A DNA stretch of 46,773 bases from Actinomycetota bacterium (GTDB lineage: Bacteria; Actinomycetota; Aquicultoria; Aquicultorales; Aquicultoraceae). Below the pieces are notes generated by a model. The model ran no database searches, had not been told where the DNA came from, and saw only the letters and a program-made list of their open reading frames with translations. Each line of letters opens with the position of its first letter. Position 1 is the first letter of the stretch. This document shows, one piece after another, positions 18,457 to 26,916 of the stretch. The stretch covers positions 1 to 46,773 of the forward strand of contig JACUUO010000004.1 of the NCBI GenBank assembly GCA_014859275.1. Direction: 5' to 3'. Made by a program: the position numbers and the translations under genes.

Positions 18457-19545
18457 ATGTTAGAGAGTGAAAATAACCCTTTGCTTAACTTCGTAGCGAA
18501 CCTAACCGGCAATCAGTACCTAAAAGTCGAGGAAGACCTTGGACAGGGATTTGTCCGCCTCAACGTAAGCGAAGCAGAAAGACGCCAAGCCAAACACGAT
18601 ATCCAATCAATGGAGGATATCGTCCTAGAGATGCTCAGGAATTCCCGCGACGCCGGTGCCTCAAAGATCTTCATCGCCTCCACGAAGGAAGAGAACCTTA
18701 TACGAAAGGTCACGATAATCGATGACGCCGACGGTGTCCCGGCCGAACTCCACGAGAAGATATTTGAACCCAGAGTTACCTCTAAGCTCGAAAATATCAT
18801 AACCGATCGTTATGGTATTCATGGAAGAGGTATGGCGCTCTTCTCTGTAAAACAGGTTGCCGATGAGGTTAAACTGGTTTTTTCTGCCCCGGGTAGGGGC
18901 AGTGTATTTAAAGTTCAGGCGAGCACTGGACTCCTGAATGAAAGAAAAGATCAATCTACGTACCCAGCTATAAAGTATAGGATTGGGGAGCCGATAATAA
19001 TACGAGGACCACACAATATCATAAGGACGGTGCTCGAATTCAACCTTGATCACCGAGAGCTTATGATATATCTCGGATCGCCATCAGAAATATTGACAAC
19101 CATATATCATCTCAGCACTACGGATGGAGACGCTGAGGAGGCCGATGAGATCCAGGATTTGAAAATTTGGCGATGCGTAAAATCGATTAAGTCAGCCACA
19201 GTTCTGGCGGATATTGCTGAACGAAGGCTCGGGTTAAAGGTCTCCGTTAGGAATGCTCAGCGTATAATGAGCAACAGGGTCGGCATTCTTAAAACAATGC
19301 TTGAAACGCTTAGTATGCAGGAAGGGCATAGTGAGCCCGAAAGAAAGAAGGTTGATCTGCTTAAGCCCGAACCGCTTGCAAGGCGGCTATCTCAGGAAGA
19401 TCTTGGACATATTGCAAAACTTTTCAGTAGTGAATTTAGGGCAATAGGCGATAAATATTTCGTTGAAATATCCGGGACGCCCGATGTTCAAGCCGAGAAA
19501 GATTGTTTAAAAGTAACGATTAAGCTACAATCAAAAGGTAATTAA
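18457..19545 (+). CDS. GHKL-type ATP-binding protein (orphan, function unknown)
   Basis: Protein of 362 residues with a clear GHKL/HATPase fold near the N-terminus: N-box EMLRNSRDAGA (about 58-68), G1 box DDADGVP (about 88-94) and G2-like YGIHGRGMALFSV (about 117-129). No histidine-kinase dimerisation domain, receiver, membrane helix or MutL C-terminal domain is visible. The rest (about 150-360) is not recognised. The N-box and lid glycine are more like MutL/Hsp90-type ATPases than sensor kinases. It sits alone between the rny terminator and spoVS. TTGACA at 18389-18394 may be its -35, with a poor -10 (AAGAAT). The ribosome-binding site is weak (TAGG). Confidence 0.75.
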   Translation: MLESENNPLLNFVANLTGNQYLKVEEDLGQGFVRLNVSEAERRQAKHDIQSMEDIVLEMLRNSRDAGASKIFIASTKEENLIRKVTIIDDADGVPAELHEKIFEPRVTSKLENIITDRYGIHGRGMALFSVKQVADEVKLVFSAPGRGSVFKVQASTGLLNERKDQSTYPAIKYRIGEPIIIRGPHNIIRTVLEFNLDHRELMIYLGSPSEILTTIYHLSTTDGDAEEADEIQDLKIWRCVKSIKSATVLADIAERRLGLKVSVRNAQRIMSNRVGILKTMLETLSMQEGHSEPERKKVDLLKPEPLARRLSQEDLGHIAKLFSSEFRAIGDKYFVEISGTPDVQAEKDCLKVTIKLQSKGN

Positions 19546-19648
19546 TTACAATATTTGCAAAATATTAGCAGGAACGAAATGAATAGTGCCCAACTTATAT
19601 ATCACTTGCAACATTAGCACTTACACATACGCCGCTAAGGAGGACTAA

Positions 19649-19909
19649 ATGGAAGTACTAAAAGTTTCATCAAAATCATGCCCAAATTCCGTTGCCGGAG
19701 CTCTAGCTGGTGTTATTAGAGAGCGTGGAACAGCAGAAATGCAGGTAATCGGGGCAGGGGCTTTAAATCAGGCAATTAAGGCTATCGCTATTGCCAGGGG
19801 TTTTGTGGCGCCCGGTGGTATAGACCTCATATGTATACCTGCTTTTACTGACATTGCAATTAATGGTGAGGAGCGGACCGCTATTAGGCTCATTGTAGAG
19901 CCAAGATAG
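19649..19909 (+). CDS. spoVS: Stage V sporulation protein S (SpoVS)
   Basis: Small 86-residue Alba-superfamily protein, almost textbook in sequence (MEVLKVSSKSCPNSVAGALA, GAGALNQAIKAIAIARG, IPAFTDIAINGEERTAIRLIVEP). In Bacillus it affects sporulation and septation; it is widespread in non-sporulating bacteria, so it does not prove sporulation here. The ribosome-binding site AAGGAGG is at good spacing before ATG 19649. It is followed by a 40-bp perfect palindrome. Confidence 0.97.
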   Translation: MEVLKVSSKSCPNSVAGALAGVIRERGTAEMQVIGAGALNQAIKAIAIARGFVAPGGIDLICIPAFTDIAINGEERTAIRLIVEPR

Positions 19910-19959
19910 CAACCGCTAAAAACGCTTAGCATCAACTTCACTACTTTTTATGGAGCTAA

Positions 19960-19999
19960 AAGGCGACTGCGCTATATAATTATATAGCGCAGTCGCCTT
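19960..19999. terminator. 40-bp perfect palindrome after spoVS
   Basis: Two 20-base arms (AAGGCGACTGCGCTATATAA and its exact complement) meet without a spacer. The RNA would form a very stable hairpin. No T-run follows on either strand, so it may stabilise or process a 3' end rather than terminate classically. Confidence 0.6.
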
Positions 20000-20069
20000 A
20001 AACATTCGCCCATAAAACAGGTAGCATCAATAAGGTAAAAGCTTTTAAAACTTAATAAGAGGAGTTGAT

Positions 20070-20897
20070 ATGTCGGCTGATCTACATATACATACAACCG
20101 CTTCTGATGGCAGCATGAGTCCAAAGCAGGTCATAGAGATGGCATTCAAATTACGTTTAAAATCAATTGCAATTTCCGACCATGATACAGTTGACGGGAT
20201 TGATGAAGCGCTGGCTTCCAGTAAGAAACTCGGAATCAAAGTAATACCGGCCATTGAACTCAGCTCAATTTATAATAGCCGGGATATTCATATCCTCGGC
20301 TTTTTAATTAATCACAAAAACCTTAAACTACTGGAATCTCTCAGGAGCTTAAGGGAGGCCCGGCTGGAACGCGCCGAATGGATAGCAGAGTGCCTACAAA
20401 AACAAGGCCTTGATTTAAGCTTTGATGAAGTAATGGAAACAGCAGGTAAAGCATCCGTGGGTCGTCCCCATATCGCAAGGCTACTAGTTGAAAAAGGATA
20501 TGTCTCGGGGTTCTCTAATGCATTCATCAAATATCTGAGGCGCGGTGCGCTATGCTTTAAAGAGAAGTTTGTTTATCCAGTGGATAGATCAATAAGTATT
20601 ATACATGAGGCTGGTGGAATCTCCATCTTTGCCCACCCGGGCCTGGCACACCTGGATGAATATATCGATAAATTTATCGATATGGGACTTGATGGGATAG
20701 AGGCTTTCCACCCTGAACACCCGGCCCAAGATATAGAGCGTTACATAAAAGTAGCGCACGATAAGGGTTTGCTTATCACAGGCGGATCCGATTGCCATGG
20801 CCCTTTATCTACACATGGGCTCAGGTTGGGTACAGTTTTCGTCCCGGATGAGGTTGTCGATAAGTTGGAAGAATACCGAAGAGTTAGTAGATTATAG
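20070..20897 (+). CDS. PHP-domain metal-dependent phosphoesterase
   Basis: Soluble 275-residue PHP hydrolase. It has the HxH motif DLHIHTTASDGS at residues 4-15, the second motif SDHDTVDG, a central His cluster (IFAHPGLAHLDEYI) and the C-terminal GGSDCHG. Relatives hydrolyse 3',5'-bisphosphonucleotides or short RNA 5' ends (YciV/RNase AM), but substrate cannot be assigned by eye. AAGAGGAG precedes ATG 20070. It lies between spoVS and miaB. Confidence 0.9.
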   Translation: MSADLHIHTTASDGSMSPKQVIEMAFKLRLKSIAISDHDTVDGIDEALASSKKLGIKVIPAIELSSIYNSRDIHILGFLINHKNLKLLESLRSLREARLERAEWIAECLQKQGLDLSFDEVMETAGKASVGRPHIARLLVEKGYVSGFSNAFIKYLRRGALCFKEKFVYPVDRSISIIHEAGGISIFAHPGLAHLDEYIDKFIDMGLDGIEAFHPEHPAQDIERYIKVAHDKGLLITGGSDCHGPLSTHGLRLGTVFVPDEVVDKLEEYRRVSRL

Positions 20898-20945
20898 AGT
20901 AGGGCAACCAATCTCTTCCTTTACACTGGCTTTTTAGTGCGCATT

Positions 20946-20954
20946 TGTTACAAT
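20946..20954 (+). promoter_or_regulatory. Extended -10 element for miaB, possibly leaderless
   Basis: TGTTACAAT is an extended -10 (TG-n-TACAAT) ending 8 bp before the miaB ATG. The expected start point is at or next to the A of the start codon, and no ribosome-binding site is present. Confidence 0.5.
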
Positions 20955-20961
20955 AACTGCC

Positions 20962-22287
20962 ATGAAGAAGTTCCATATCACAACGTTTGGATGTCAGATG
21001 AATAAGCATGATTCCGAACGCATGGCCGGGCTTTTAGTCGAGCGCGGGTACTCGCAGAGCGATAGCTCCGACGATGCGGAGATCATCGTATTTAATACCT
21101 GCACCGTCAGGAAACATGCAGAGGAGCGGTTCTTTGGAAACCTCAATAACCTGAGATCAGCTAAGAAAGCCAACCCTAACCTTATAATCGCCGTTGGCGG
21201 TTGCGTTGCGCAGGCGGAACGCGATCGTATATTTAAGAAAGCGCCTCATGTAGACATAGTCTTCGGCACACATAATATGCCGAATCTCGGCCATATGGTC
21301 GAGTCGATAGAGAGCGGGAGAAAGGCGATCTGCGATATTGTGGAAGAGATTGAGATTATGCCGACTGCTGTTCCGAGTATCCGGGAGAAGGCATACCACG
21401 CCTGGGTTCCGATCATAATCGGCTGCAATAACTTCTGTAGCTACTGTATCGTTCCCCATACGCGGGGTAGAGAGACAAGTAGGTATATTGAGGACGTCGT
21501 CGGCGAAGTTGAGCGATTGGTCTCAGGGGGGGTCATTGAGATAACTCTTCTTGGGCAAAACGTTAATTCGTATGGACGTGATATATACGGCAGAAGCTGG
21601 TTCGCAAAGCTTCTTATTATACTAAACGAGATCCCTGGCCTGCGTCGCATTAGGTTTACTACATCTCATCCTAAGGACCTAGCCGATGATACTATTGCTG
21701 CAATTGCCAGCGGGGAGAAAATATGCGAGCATATTCACCTCCCAGTCCAGGCAGGATCAAACAGCATTCTGAAGGCGATGAACAGGAAATATACTAAAGA
21801 GGGATATCTTGAGACTGTTGAGAAGATTTACAAAGCAATGCCTGGGGTAAGTCTTACAACTGATATAATGGTAGGATTCCCGGGTGAGACCGAGGAGGAC
21901 TTTCTGCATACCCTGGATATAGTGGAGAAGGCCAGGTATGATTCGGCTTTTACATTCATATTCTCGCCAAGGGAAGGCACACCGGCCGCCAGAATGGAGA
22001 ACCAGGTGCCGGCGCCAATAAAATCTGATCGGTTTGACAGGCTTATCAAACTTCAAAATAGAACAAGTCTTGAGAAAAACCAGGAACTTACCGGCAAAGA
22101 TGTCGAAGTCTTTATAGAGGGTGCCAGTAGAAAGAACGAGAACGTTTTAACAGGGCGTAGCCGGACGAACAAAGTGATCAATTTTGTAGGATCAAAGGAT
22201 TTAATTCATTCGGAAGCCCTCGTCCATGTAAAAGAGGCGCATACCTGGTATCTGTCGGGTGAAATAAAAGAGGTCTTGGTTAGGTAG
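20962..22287 (+). CDS. miaB: tRNA-2-methylthio-N6-dimethylallyladenosine synthase
   Basis: Radical-SAM methylthiotransferase that converts i6A37 to ms2i6A37 in tRNAs reading UNN codons. N-terminal cluster cysteines are Cys11, Cys47 and Cys81; the radical-SAM motif CNNFCSYC gives Cys155, Cys159 and Cys162. A TRAM domain closes the 441-residue protein. It acts after MiaA, encoded two genes downstream. No ribosome-binding site precedes ATG 20962; an extended -10 ends 8 bp upstream, so the mRNA may be leaderless. Confidence 0.96.
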   Translation: MKKFHITTFGCQMNKHDSERMAGLLVERGYSQSDSSDDAEIIVFNTCTVRKHAEERFFGNLNNLRSAKKANPNLIIAVGGCVAQAERDRIFKKAPHVDIVFGTHNMPNLGHMVESIESGRKAICDIVEEIEIMPTAVPSIREKAYHAWVPIIIGCNNFCSYCIVPHTRGRETSRYIEDVVGEVERLVSGGVIEITLLGQNVNSYGRDIYGRSWFAKLLIILNEIPGLRRIRFTTSHPKDLADDTIAAIASGEKICEHIHLPVQAGSNSILKAMNRKYTKEGYLETVEKIYKAMPGVSLTTDIMVGFPGETEEDFLHTLDIVEKARYDSAFTFIFSPREGTPAARMENQVPAPIKSDRFDRLIKLQNRTSLEKNQELTGKDVEVFIEGASRKNENVLTGRSRTNKVINFVGSKDLIHSEALVHVKEAHTWYLSGEIKEVLVR

Positions 22288-22304
22288 CAAGATTGGGGGA
22301 TAAT

Positions 22305-23693
22305 ATGCCAGTTGTTATCGGTTGCTTGATGCCTCATCCACCGATTATTGTTCCTGAGGTTGGGAGAGGTAGCATCGATCGCGTTGAGTCCACTGTTCAT
22401 GCGATGGAAAGCATATCCGAGGAGGTCATGAGGGCAAACCCAGAAACGCTTGTATTTATATCCCCTCATAGTGCTGGTTTTGCCGATAGCTTCGCGGTTA
22501 AAGCAGACCCCACGCTTGTGGGATCTTTCGCCAATTTTGGCGCAGCTAATATCGCCTTTTCAGTTCAGAACGACCTTCAACTAGTAGAAGCGCTGTTAAT
22601 GGCTGCCAACAGCTACGAGCTATCGATGACCAAAGTTGGTTCAGGTTACGTAAAACTTTTTCAATCCGGTGAGCTTGACCATGGAGCGCTAGTACCGCTT
22701 TATTATCTCAGAAGGCATGTTGACCTTCCAATCATCTTGCTCTCCATAAGCTACGGAGGTTTCGATGAGCATTATTCTCTGGGTGTTGCCATACAGAAAG
22801 CATCGGATTCAATTCCCAAACGGGTAGCGTTTATTGCAAGCGGTGATTTATCCCACAGATTAATTCCGGGGGCACCGGCAGGTTACAATCCAAGAGCGAT
22901 TGATTTCGATGCTAAAATTGATGAAATCTTTGATACCGGCTACTTTAATGAACTTGTTGAGTTAGACCCCTCGCTTATTGATGCGGCGGGCGAGTGCGGG
23001 CTACGCTCTATATATGCGTTAGCCGGGGCATTTAATGGTTTTGATGTGCGAACAAAGATTTACTCCTATGAGGCTCCCTTCGGGGTGGGATACATGGCTG
23101 CCGCCGTGTATCCTGGCGAGCCCTCTCCCGAACGTGACCTCTACACCATTGAGGTCGAGGATCTCCCACCGGTCGCGCCTAGCCCAAGCGAGCCGGTAAA
23201 GCTTGCCATGTACAGCCTCGACCAATACTTTAAGCAGGGGCATCCAATCACACCGCCCGTCGATACGGCGGCCGAGCTCCTTGAAAAACGAGCTGGTGTA
23301 TTCGTCTGTCTTAAAGTAGATGGTAACTTGAGGGGTTGTATAGGCACAGTACAGCCTACTCAGGCAAATGTAGCCGAGGAGATCATAACCAATGCTATTC
23401 AAGCGGCCGAGGCTGATCCCCGATTCCCTCCGATATCAATAGATGAGTTACCGCTACTCCAATTCATCGTCGATATATTAGAAGAGCCGGAAAAGGTAGA
23501 ATCTAAGGGTCAGTTAGATCATAAAACGTATGGGGTTATTGTCAGGCGTGGCTATAAAGCCGGGCTGCTCCTGCCCGATGTTGAAGGCATTAATTCGGTA
23601 GAAGAGCAGCTCGCGGTTGCAAAGCGTAAGGCTGGAATTTTACCCCATGAAGAGGCTGAGATTTTCAGGTTTAGGGTAACGAGATATGAATAA
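22305..23693 (+). CDS. AmmeMemoRadiSam system fusion: MEMO (system B, LigB-like) plus AMMECR1 (system A)
   Basis: Single 462-residue protein with an N-terminal MEMO/LigB-like domain (about 1-265: CLMPHPPIIVPEVG, FISPHS, ASGDLSHRL, GECGLRSIYAL) and a C-terminal AMMECR1 domain (about 285-460: GVFVCLKVDGNLRGCIGT, ADPRFPPI). In the AmmeMemoRadiSam set these two partner with a radical-SAM protein, and the joint function is unresolved. That third gene is not nearby. Start ATG 22305 follows GGGGGA by 4 bp; an earlier TTG (22293) is less likely. It sits between miaB and miaA, 17 bp after miaB, so probably in the same operon. Confidence 0.92.
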   Translation: MPVVIGCLMPHPPIIVPEVGRGSIDRVESTVHAMESISEEVMRANPETLVFISPHSAGFADSFAVKADPTLVGSFANFGAANIAFSVQNDLQLVEALLMAANSYELSMTKVGSGYVKLFQSGELDHGALVPLYYLRRHVDLPIILLSISYGGFDEHYSLGVAIQKASDSIPKRVAFIASGDLSHRLIPGAPAGYNPRAIDFDAKIDEIFDTGYFNELVELDPSLIDAAGECGLRSIYALAGAFNGFDVRTKIYSYEAPFGVGYMAAAVYPGEPSPERDLYTIEVEDLPPVAPSPSEPVKLAMYSLDQYFKQGHPITPPVDTAAELLEKRAGVFVCLKVDGNLRGCIGTVQPTQANVAEEIITNAIQAAEADPRFPPISIDELPLLQFIVDILEEPEKVESKGQLDHKTYGVIVRRGYKAGLLLPDVEGINSVEEQLAVAKRKAGILPHEEAEIFRFRVTRYE

Positions 23694-23718
23694 TTGAGAC
23701 CGAAAAACAACAGCGGTG

Positions 23719-24675
23719 ATGGATATTTCAAAAACAAAACTCGTGGCGATTGTCGGGCCGACCGGGGTCGGCAAAAGCGATGTGGCGATAGAGCTTGCAA
23801 CGCAAATCGGCGGGGAGGTGATTTCCGCAGACTCGATGCAGGTCTATAAGGGTATGGATATCGGCACGGCCAAGGTAACACCGGACGAGATAGGAGGCGT
23901 GCCGCACCATCTTATCGATATCATCGACCCCGCTGAGCCTTTTAGTGTCGCCGAATATCAAAAAATGGCCAGACAAACAATAGATAAGATAACTATGCGG
24001 GGGAAGATACCCGTTCTTGTTGGTGGCACCGGCTTATATATCAGAGCCACAATCGATAAGCTAGAATTCCCAGCGGGAGATATATCATCAGAGGTTAGAA
24101 AAAGGCTTGAGCAAAGGGCACGTGACGAGGGACCGGCTGAATTATATAAAGAGCTGGTGGAAAAAGACCCGGCCGCCGCCGGGATCGTTCATCCCAATAA
24201 CACGCGACGCATTATTAGGGCGCTTGAAGTTATCGAACTCACGGGGCGCCCATTCTCCGACGTGCACCGTTCTTGGAAAGAACGCAAATCGATCTATAAC
24301 CTGGCGATGTTTGGCCTGATCATGGATCGGGAGAAGTTACGCAAGCGGATCAACCAGCGGGTGGATTTGATGATTGAGGCTGGTTTGCTTGATGAAGTGA
24401 AGGCTTTAGTATCGGCAGGGTATGAGGGATTTTTGACATCCCAGCAGGCCATAGGGTATAAAGAATTGATTGGATATCTAAAGGGTGAGATATCATTAGA
24501 AGAAGCGACCGATGCCATCAAGGCCTACACAAGGCAATATGCTAAGCGACAGCTAACATGGTTTAGGGCTGATCCCCGGGTGAAGTGGATCGATGTTACT
24601 GATAAGTCGGTTGATGCAGTGGTCGAGGAAATATTGACTGAGCTAAAGAAGACCGGCTTTATCCCGAAAGGATAG
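23719..24675 (+). CDS. miaA: tRNA dimethylallyltransferase
   Basis: Adds a dimethylallyl group to A37 of tRNA, the substrate step for MiaB. P-loop GPTGVGKSD (13-21), SADSMQVYKGMDIGTAK and GGTGLYIRA are all present; the C-terminal part (TRQYAKRQLTWFR) contacts the anticodon stem. At 318 residues it has normal length. ATG 23719 is preferred over the adjacent GTG 23716; the ribosome-binding site is poor. dapF follows after 2 bp. Confidence 0.96.
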   Translation: MDISKTKLVAIVGPTGVGKSDVAIELATQIGGEVISADSMQVYKGMDIGTAKVTPDEIGGVPHHLIDIIDPAEPFSVAEYQKMARQTIDKITMRGKIPVLVGGTGLYIRATIDKLEFPAGDISSEVRKRLEQRARDEGPAELYKELVEKDPAAAGIVHPNNTRRIIRALEVIELTGRPFSDVHRSWKERKSIYNLAMFGLIMDREKLRKRINQRVDLMIEAGLLDEVKALVSAGYEGFLTSQQAIGYKELIGYLKGEISLEEATDAIKAYTRQYAKRQLTWFRADPRVKWIDVTDKSVDAVVEEILTELKKTGFIPKG

Positions 24676-24677
24676 CG

Positions 24678-25517
24678 ATGCTACTTAACTTTGCTAAATA
24701 TGAAGGGCTCGGCAACGATTTCATCATTATAAATGATATGGGTGGTGCAATTTCACTTAGCCCAGATCAAATCGCACGGCTTTGCAATCGTAACTTTGGA
24801 ATAGGTGCCGACGGGTTGATTTTCGCTCGCCCATCAGCTTTAGCCGATTTCTTCATGGATTACTATAACTCAGATGGCTCGATAGCTGAGATGTGTGGCA
24901 ATGGCATACGCTGTTATGCCAAGTATCTCACAGATGAATGGCTGACAAACAAATCAACGATAAGTATTGAGACAAGGGCTGGGGTCAAAACCATAGATCT
25001 CGTAGTTGATAATGGCAATATAATCGGTGCAAGGGTAGACATGGGCGAGCCGATCCTTGAGGCATCAAGGATTCCGCTAGTATCAAACGAGGAACGATTT
25101 ATCAACCAACCTCTAACGATTGATAGCTCTACCATTTATGCAACCTGTGTTTCTATGGGCAATCCCCACTGTATCATATTTGTAGAAGACCTTAGGAAAG
25201 CGCCTGTGCTCATCCTAGGGCCCAAGATTGAGGGAAGTGAGCGCTTCCCCCAGAGAACAAACGTAGGGTTCGCCCAGGTTGTCGGGGAAAACGAGATCGC
25301 GCTTCGCGTCTGGGAGCGCGGCTGCGGTGAAACTCTAGCTTGCGGCACCGGCGCCTGCGCAACCCTTGTAGCGTGCGCCCTAAACAACAAGACCGATCGA
25401 ACGGCCACCATCCACCTACCGGGCGGAGATCTTAGTATCACCTGGGGTGAAGATAACCATATAATAATGCAGGGACCGGCAGCCAGGGTATTTACCGGAT
25501 CCATTGATGTCAAGTAG
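24678..25517 (+). CDS. dapF: Diaminopimelate epimerase
   Basis: Converts LL-DAP to meso-DAP by a two-cysteine racemisation. Both catalytic cysteines are present: Cys73 in AEMCGNGIRC and Cys222 in ACGTGACA. The N-terminal KYEGLGNDFI is standard, and the protein is 279 residues. It is followed 30 bp later by dapL, which makes LL-DAP, so the last two steps of DAP synthesis are encoded together. Start ATG 24678 lies just after AAAGGA. Confidence 0.97.
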   Translation: MLLNFAKYEGLGNDFIIINDMGGAISLSPDQIARLCNRNFGIGADGLIFARPSALADFFMDYYNSDGSIAEMCGNGIRCYAKYLTDEWLTNKSTISIETRAGVKTIDLVVDNGNIIGARVDMGEPILEASRIPLVSNEERFINQPLTIDSSTIYATCVSMGNPHCIIFVEDLRKAPVLILGPKIEGSERFPQRTNVGFAQVVGENEIALRVWERGCGETLACGTGACATLVACALNNKTDRTATIHLPGGDLSITWGEDNHIIMQGPAARVFTGSIDVK

Positions 25518-25547
25518 GCGCATATAATTAGAGGAGGATAAAGCGTA

Positions 25548-26705
25548 ATGAAACTTGCAAGGCGGATTGATAACCTTCCACCATATGTATTTGCAGAGAT
25601 CGATAAGCGAGTTGCTGAAAAAAGGGCTCAAGGTATTGATGTCATAAGCTTAGGAATCGGTGATCCCGTTGAGCCAACCCCTAAAAATATCATCGATAAA
25701 CTATGCGAAGAAGCCAACAATCCTGCGAATCACCGCTATCCATCTTATTTTGGGCTGTCTGCATTCAGAAGAAGCATAGCCGACTGGTATAAGAAACGCT
25801 TTAACGTAGATCTTGATCCTAACACCGAAGTATTGCCGCTCATTGGATCGAAAGAAGGTATCGCTCACATAAACCTCGCCGTTCTTGATCCAGGCGATAC
25901 CACTCTTATCGCGGATCCTGGATATCCGGTTTATAACACTGGCACAATTCTTGCGGGGGTTAGCCCGGTTCACGTGCCACTGCTTGAGGAGAATGGTTTC
26001 CTGCCGGATCTCAGCGCTATCGATTCGAAAACGGTGAAAGATGCCAAGATGATAATGCTGAACTATCCCAATAACCCGACTTCGGCAACCGCAGACGACG
26101 CTTTCTTTAAAGACTTGATCGACTGGGCCCAGAAGAACCAGGTTATTATCGCGCACGATAACCCATACTCGGAGATAACCTTCGACGGCTACGTTGCACC
26201 TAGCTTTCTTCAGTTCCCCGGGGCAAAAGAAGTGGGTGTTGAGTTTCATTCCCTCTCCAAGACATATAACATGACCGGGTGGCGTATCGGTTGGGCATGC
26301 GGCAATACAAGGGTTATCGAGGCACTTGGCAGGGTAAAGACCAATATTGACTCGGGCATATTCAATGCCATCCAGTATGCCGGAATCGAGGCACTAGAAG
26401 GACCGCAAGATATTATCGATGAAATGTGCGGCATCTACCAGAGGCGACGCGATCTTATTATGGAAGCGCTTAATAAGATCGGGTTAAAAACACGCAAGTC
26501 ACTGGCTACGATATACGTATGGGCCAAAGTACCGGATGGCTACACATCGGCAAGCTTTGCGACCTACGTTCTTGATAAGGCAGGTGTTATAGTATCGCCC
26601 GGCAATGCATATGGCCCATCGGGCGAGGGCTATATAAGAATATGCCTGAGCGTAAAGGATGATAGGTTGGTTGAGGCGCTCGATAGAATCGAAAGTTTAA
26701 TATAG
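25548..26705 (+). CDS. dapL: LL-diaminopimelate aminotransferase
   Basis: Class I/II PLP aminotransferase of 385 residues. The PLP lysine is Lys238 in SLSKTYNMTGWRIGW; NYPNNPTSA and the Tyr/Asp pocket (DNPYSEI) are intact. The N-terminus (RRIDNLPPYVFAEIDKR, then LGIGDP) and placement directly after dapF support DapL, which makes LL-DAP from tetrahydrodipicolinate in one step. Aspartate-type aminotransferases of this subgroup look alike, so specificity rests partly on context. GAGGAGG precedes ATG 25548. Confidence 0.92.
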   Translation: MKLARRIDNLPPYVFAEIDKRVAEKRAQGIDVISLGIGDPVEPTPKNIIDKLCEEANNPANHRYPSYFGLSAFRRSIADWYKKRFNVDLDPNTEVLPLIGSKEGIAHINLAVLDPGDTTLIADPGYPVYNTGTILAGVSPVHVPLLEENGFLPDLSAIDSKTVKDAKMIMLNYPNNPTSATADDAFFKDLIDWAQKNQVIIAHDNPYSEITFDGYVAPSFLQFPGAKEVGVEFHSLSKTYNMTGWRIGWACGNTRVIEALGRVKTNIDSGIFNAIQYAGIEALEGPQDIIDEMCGIYQRRRDLIMEALNKIGLKTRKSLATIYVWAKVPDGYTSASFATYVLDKAGVIVSPGNAYGPSGEGYIRICLSVKDDRLVEALDRIESLI

Positions 26706-26916
26706 TCAGGAAAATTTCGCCAAATGTTGCAGATCCTGGTATGCGACCATCATTTGCTGGGTGTTATACTCCCCATTGGTCTTATACGTTGGTGCTAAGT
26801 GTCATGATTCGACTTATTCTACAGCGGTTTTAATTTATCGCTGAAGCTACTGCAATATCCAGATTGAAGGTATAATAATTTTATTATCATAACTTCGGCC
26901 ATCACAGAGATTAACG
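26706..26916 (+). promoter_or_regulatory. hflX upstream region
   Basis: The 211-bp gap has a perfect TATAAT at 26871-26876, 40 bp before hflX, but no convincing -35. A short AT-rich inverted repeat overlaps it. Nothing else is recognised. Confidence 0.4.

Noticed and set aside
25701-26249. A 182-residue minus-strand frame inside dapL
   Set aside because: It is antisense to a well-supported gene, has no ribosome-binding site and no family pattern.
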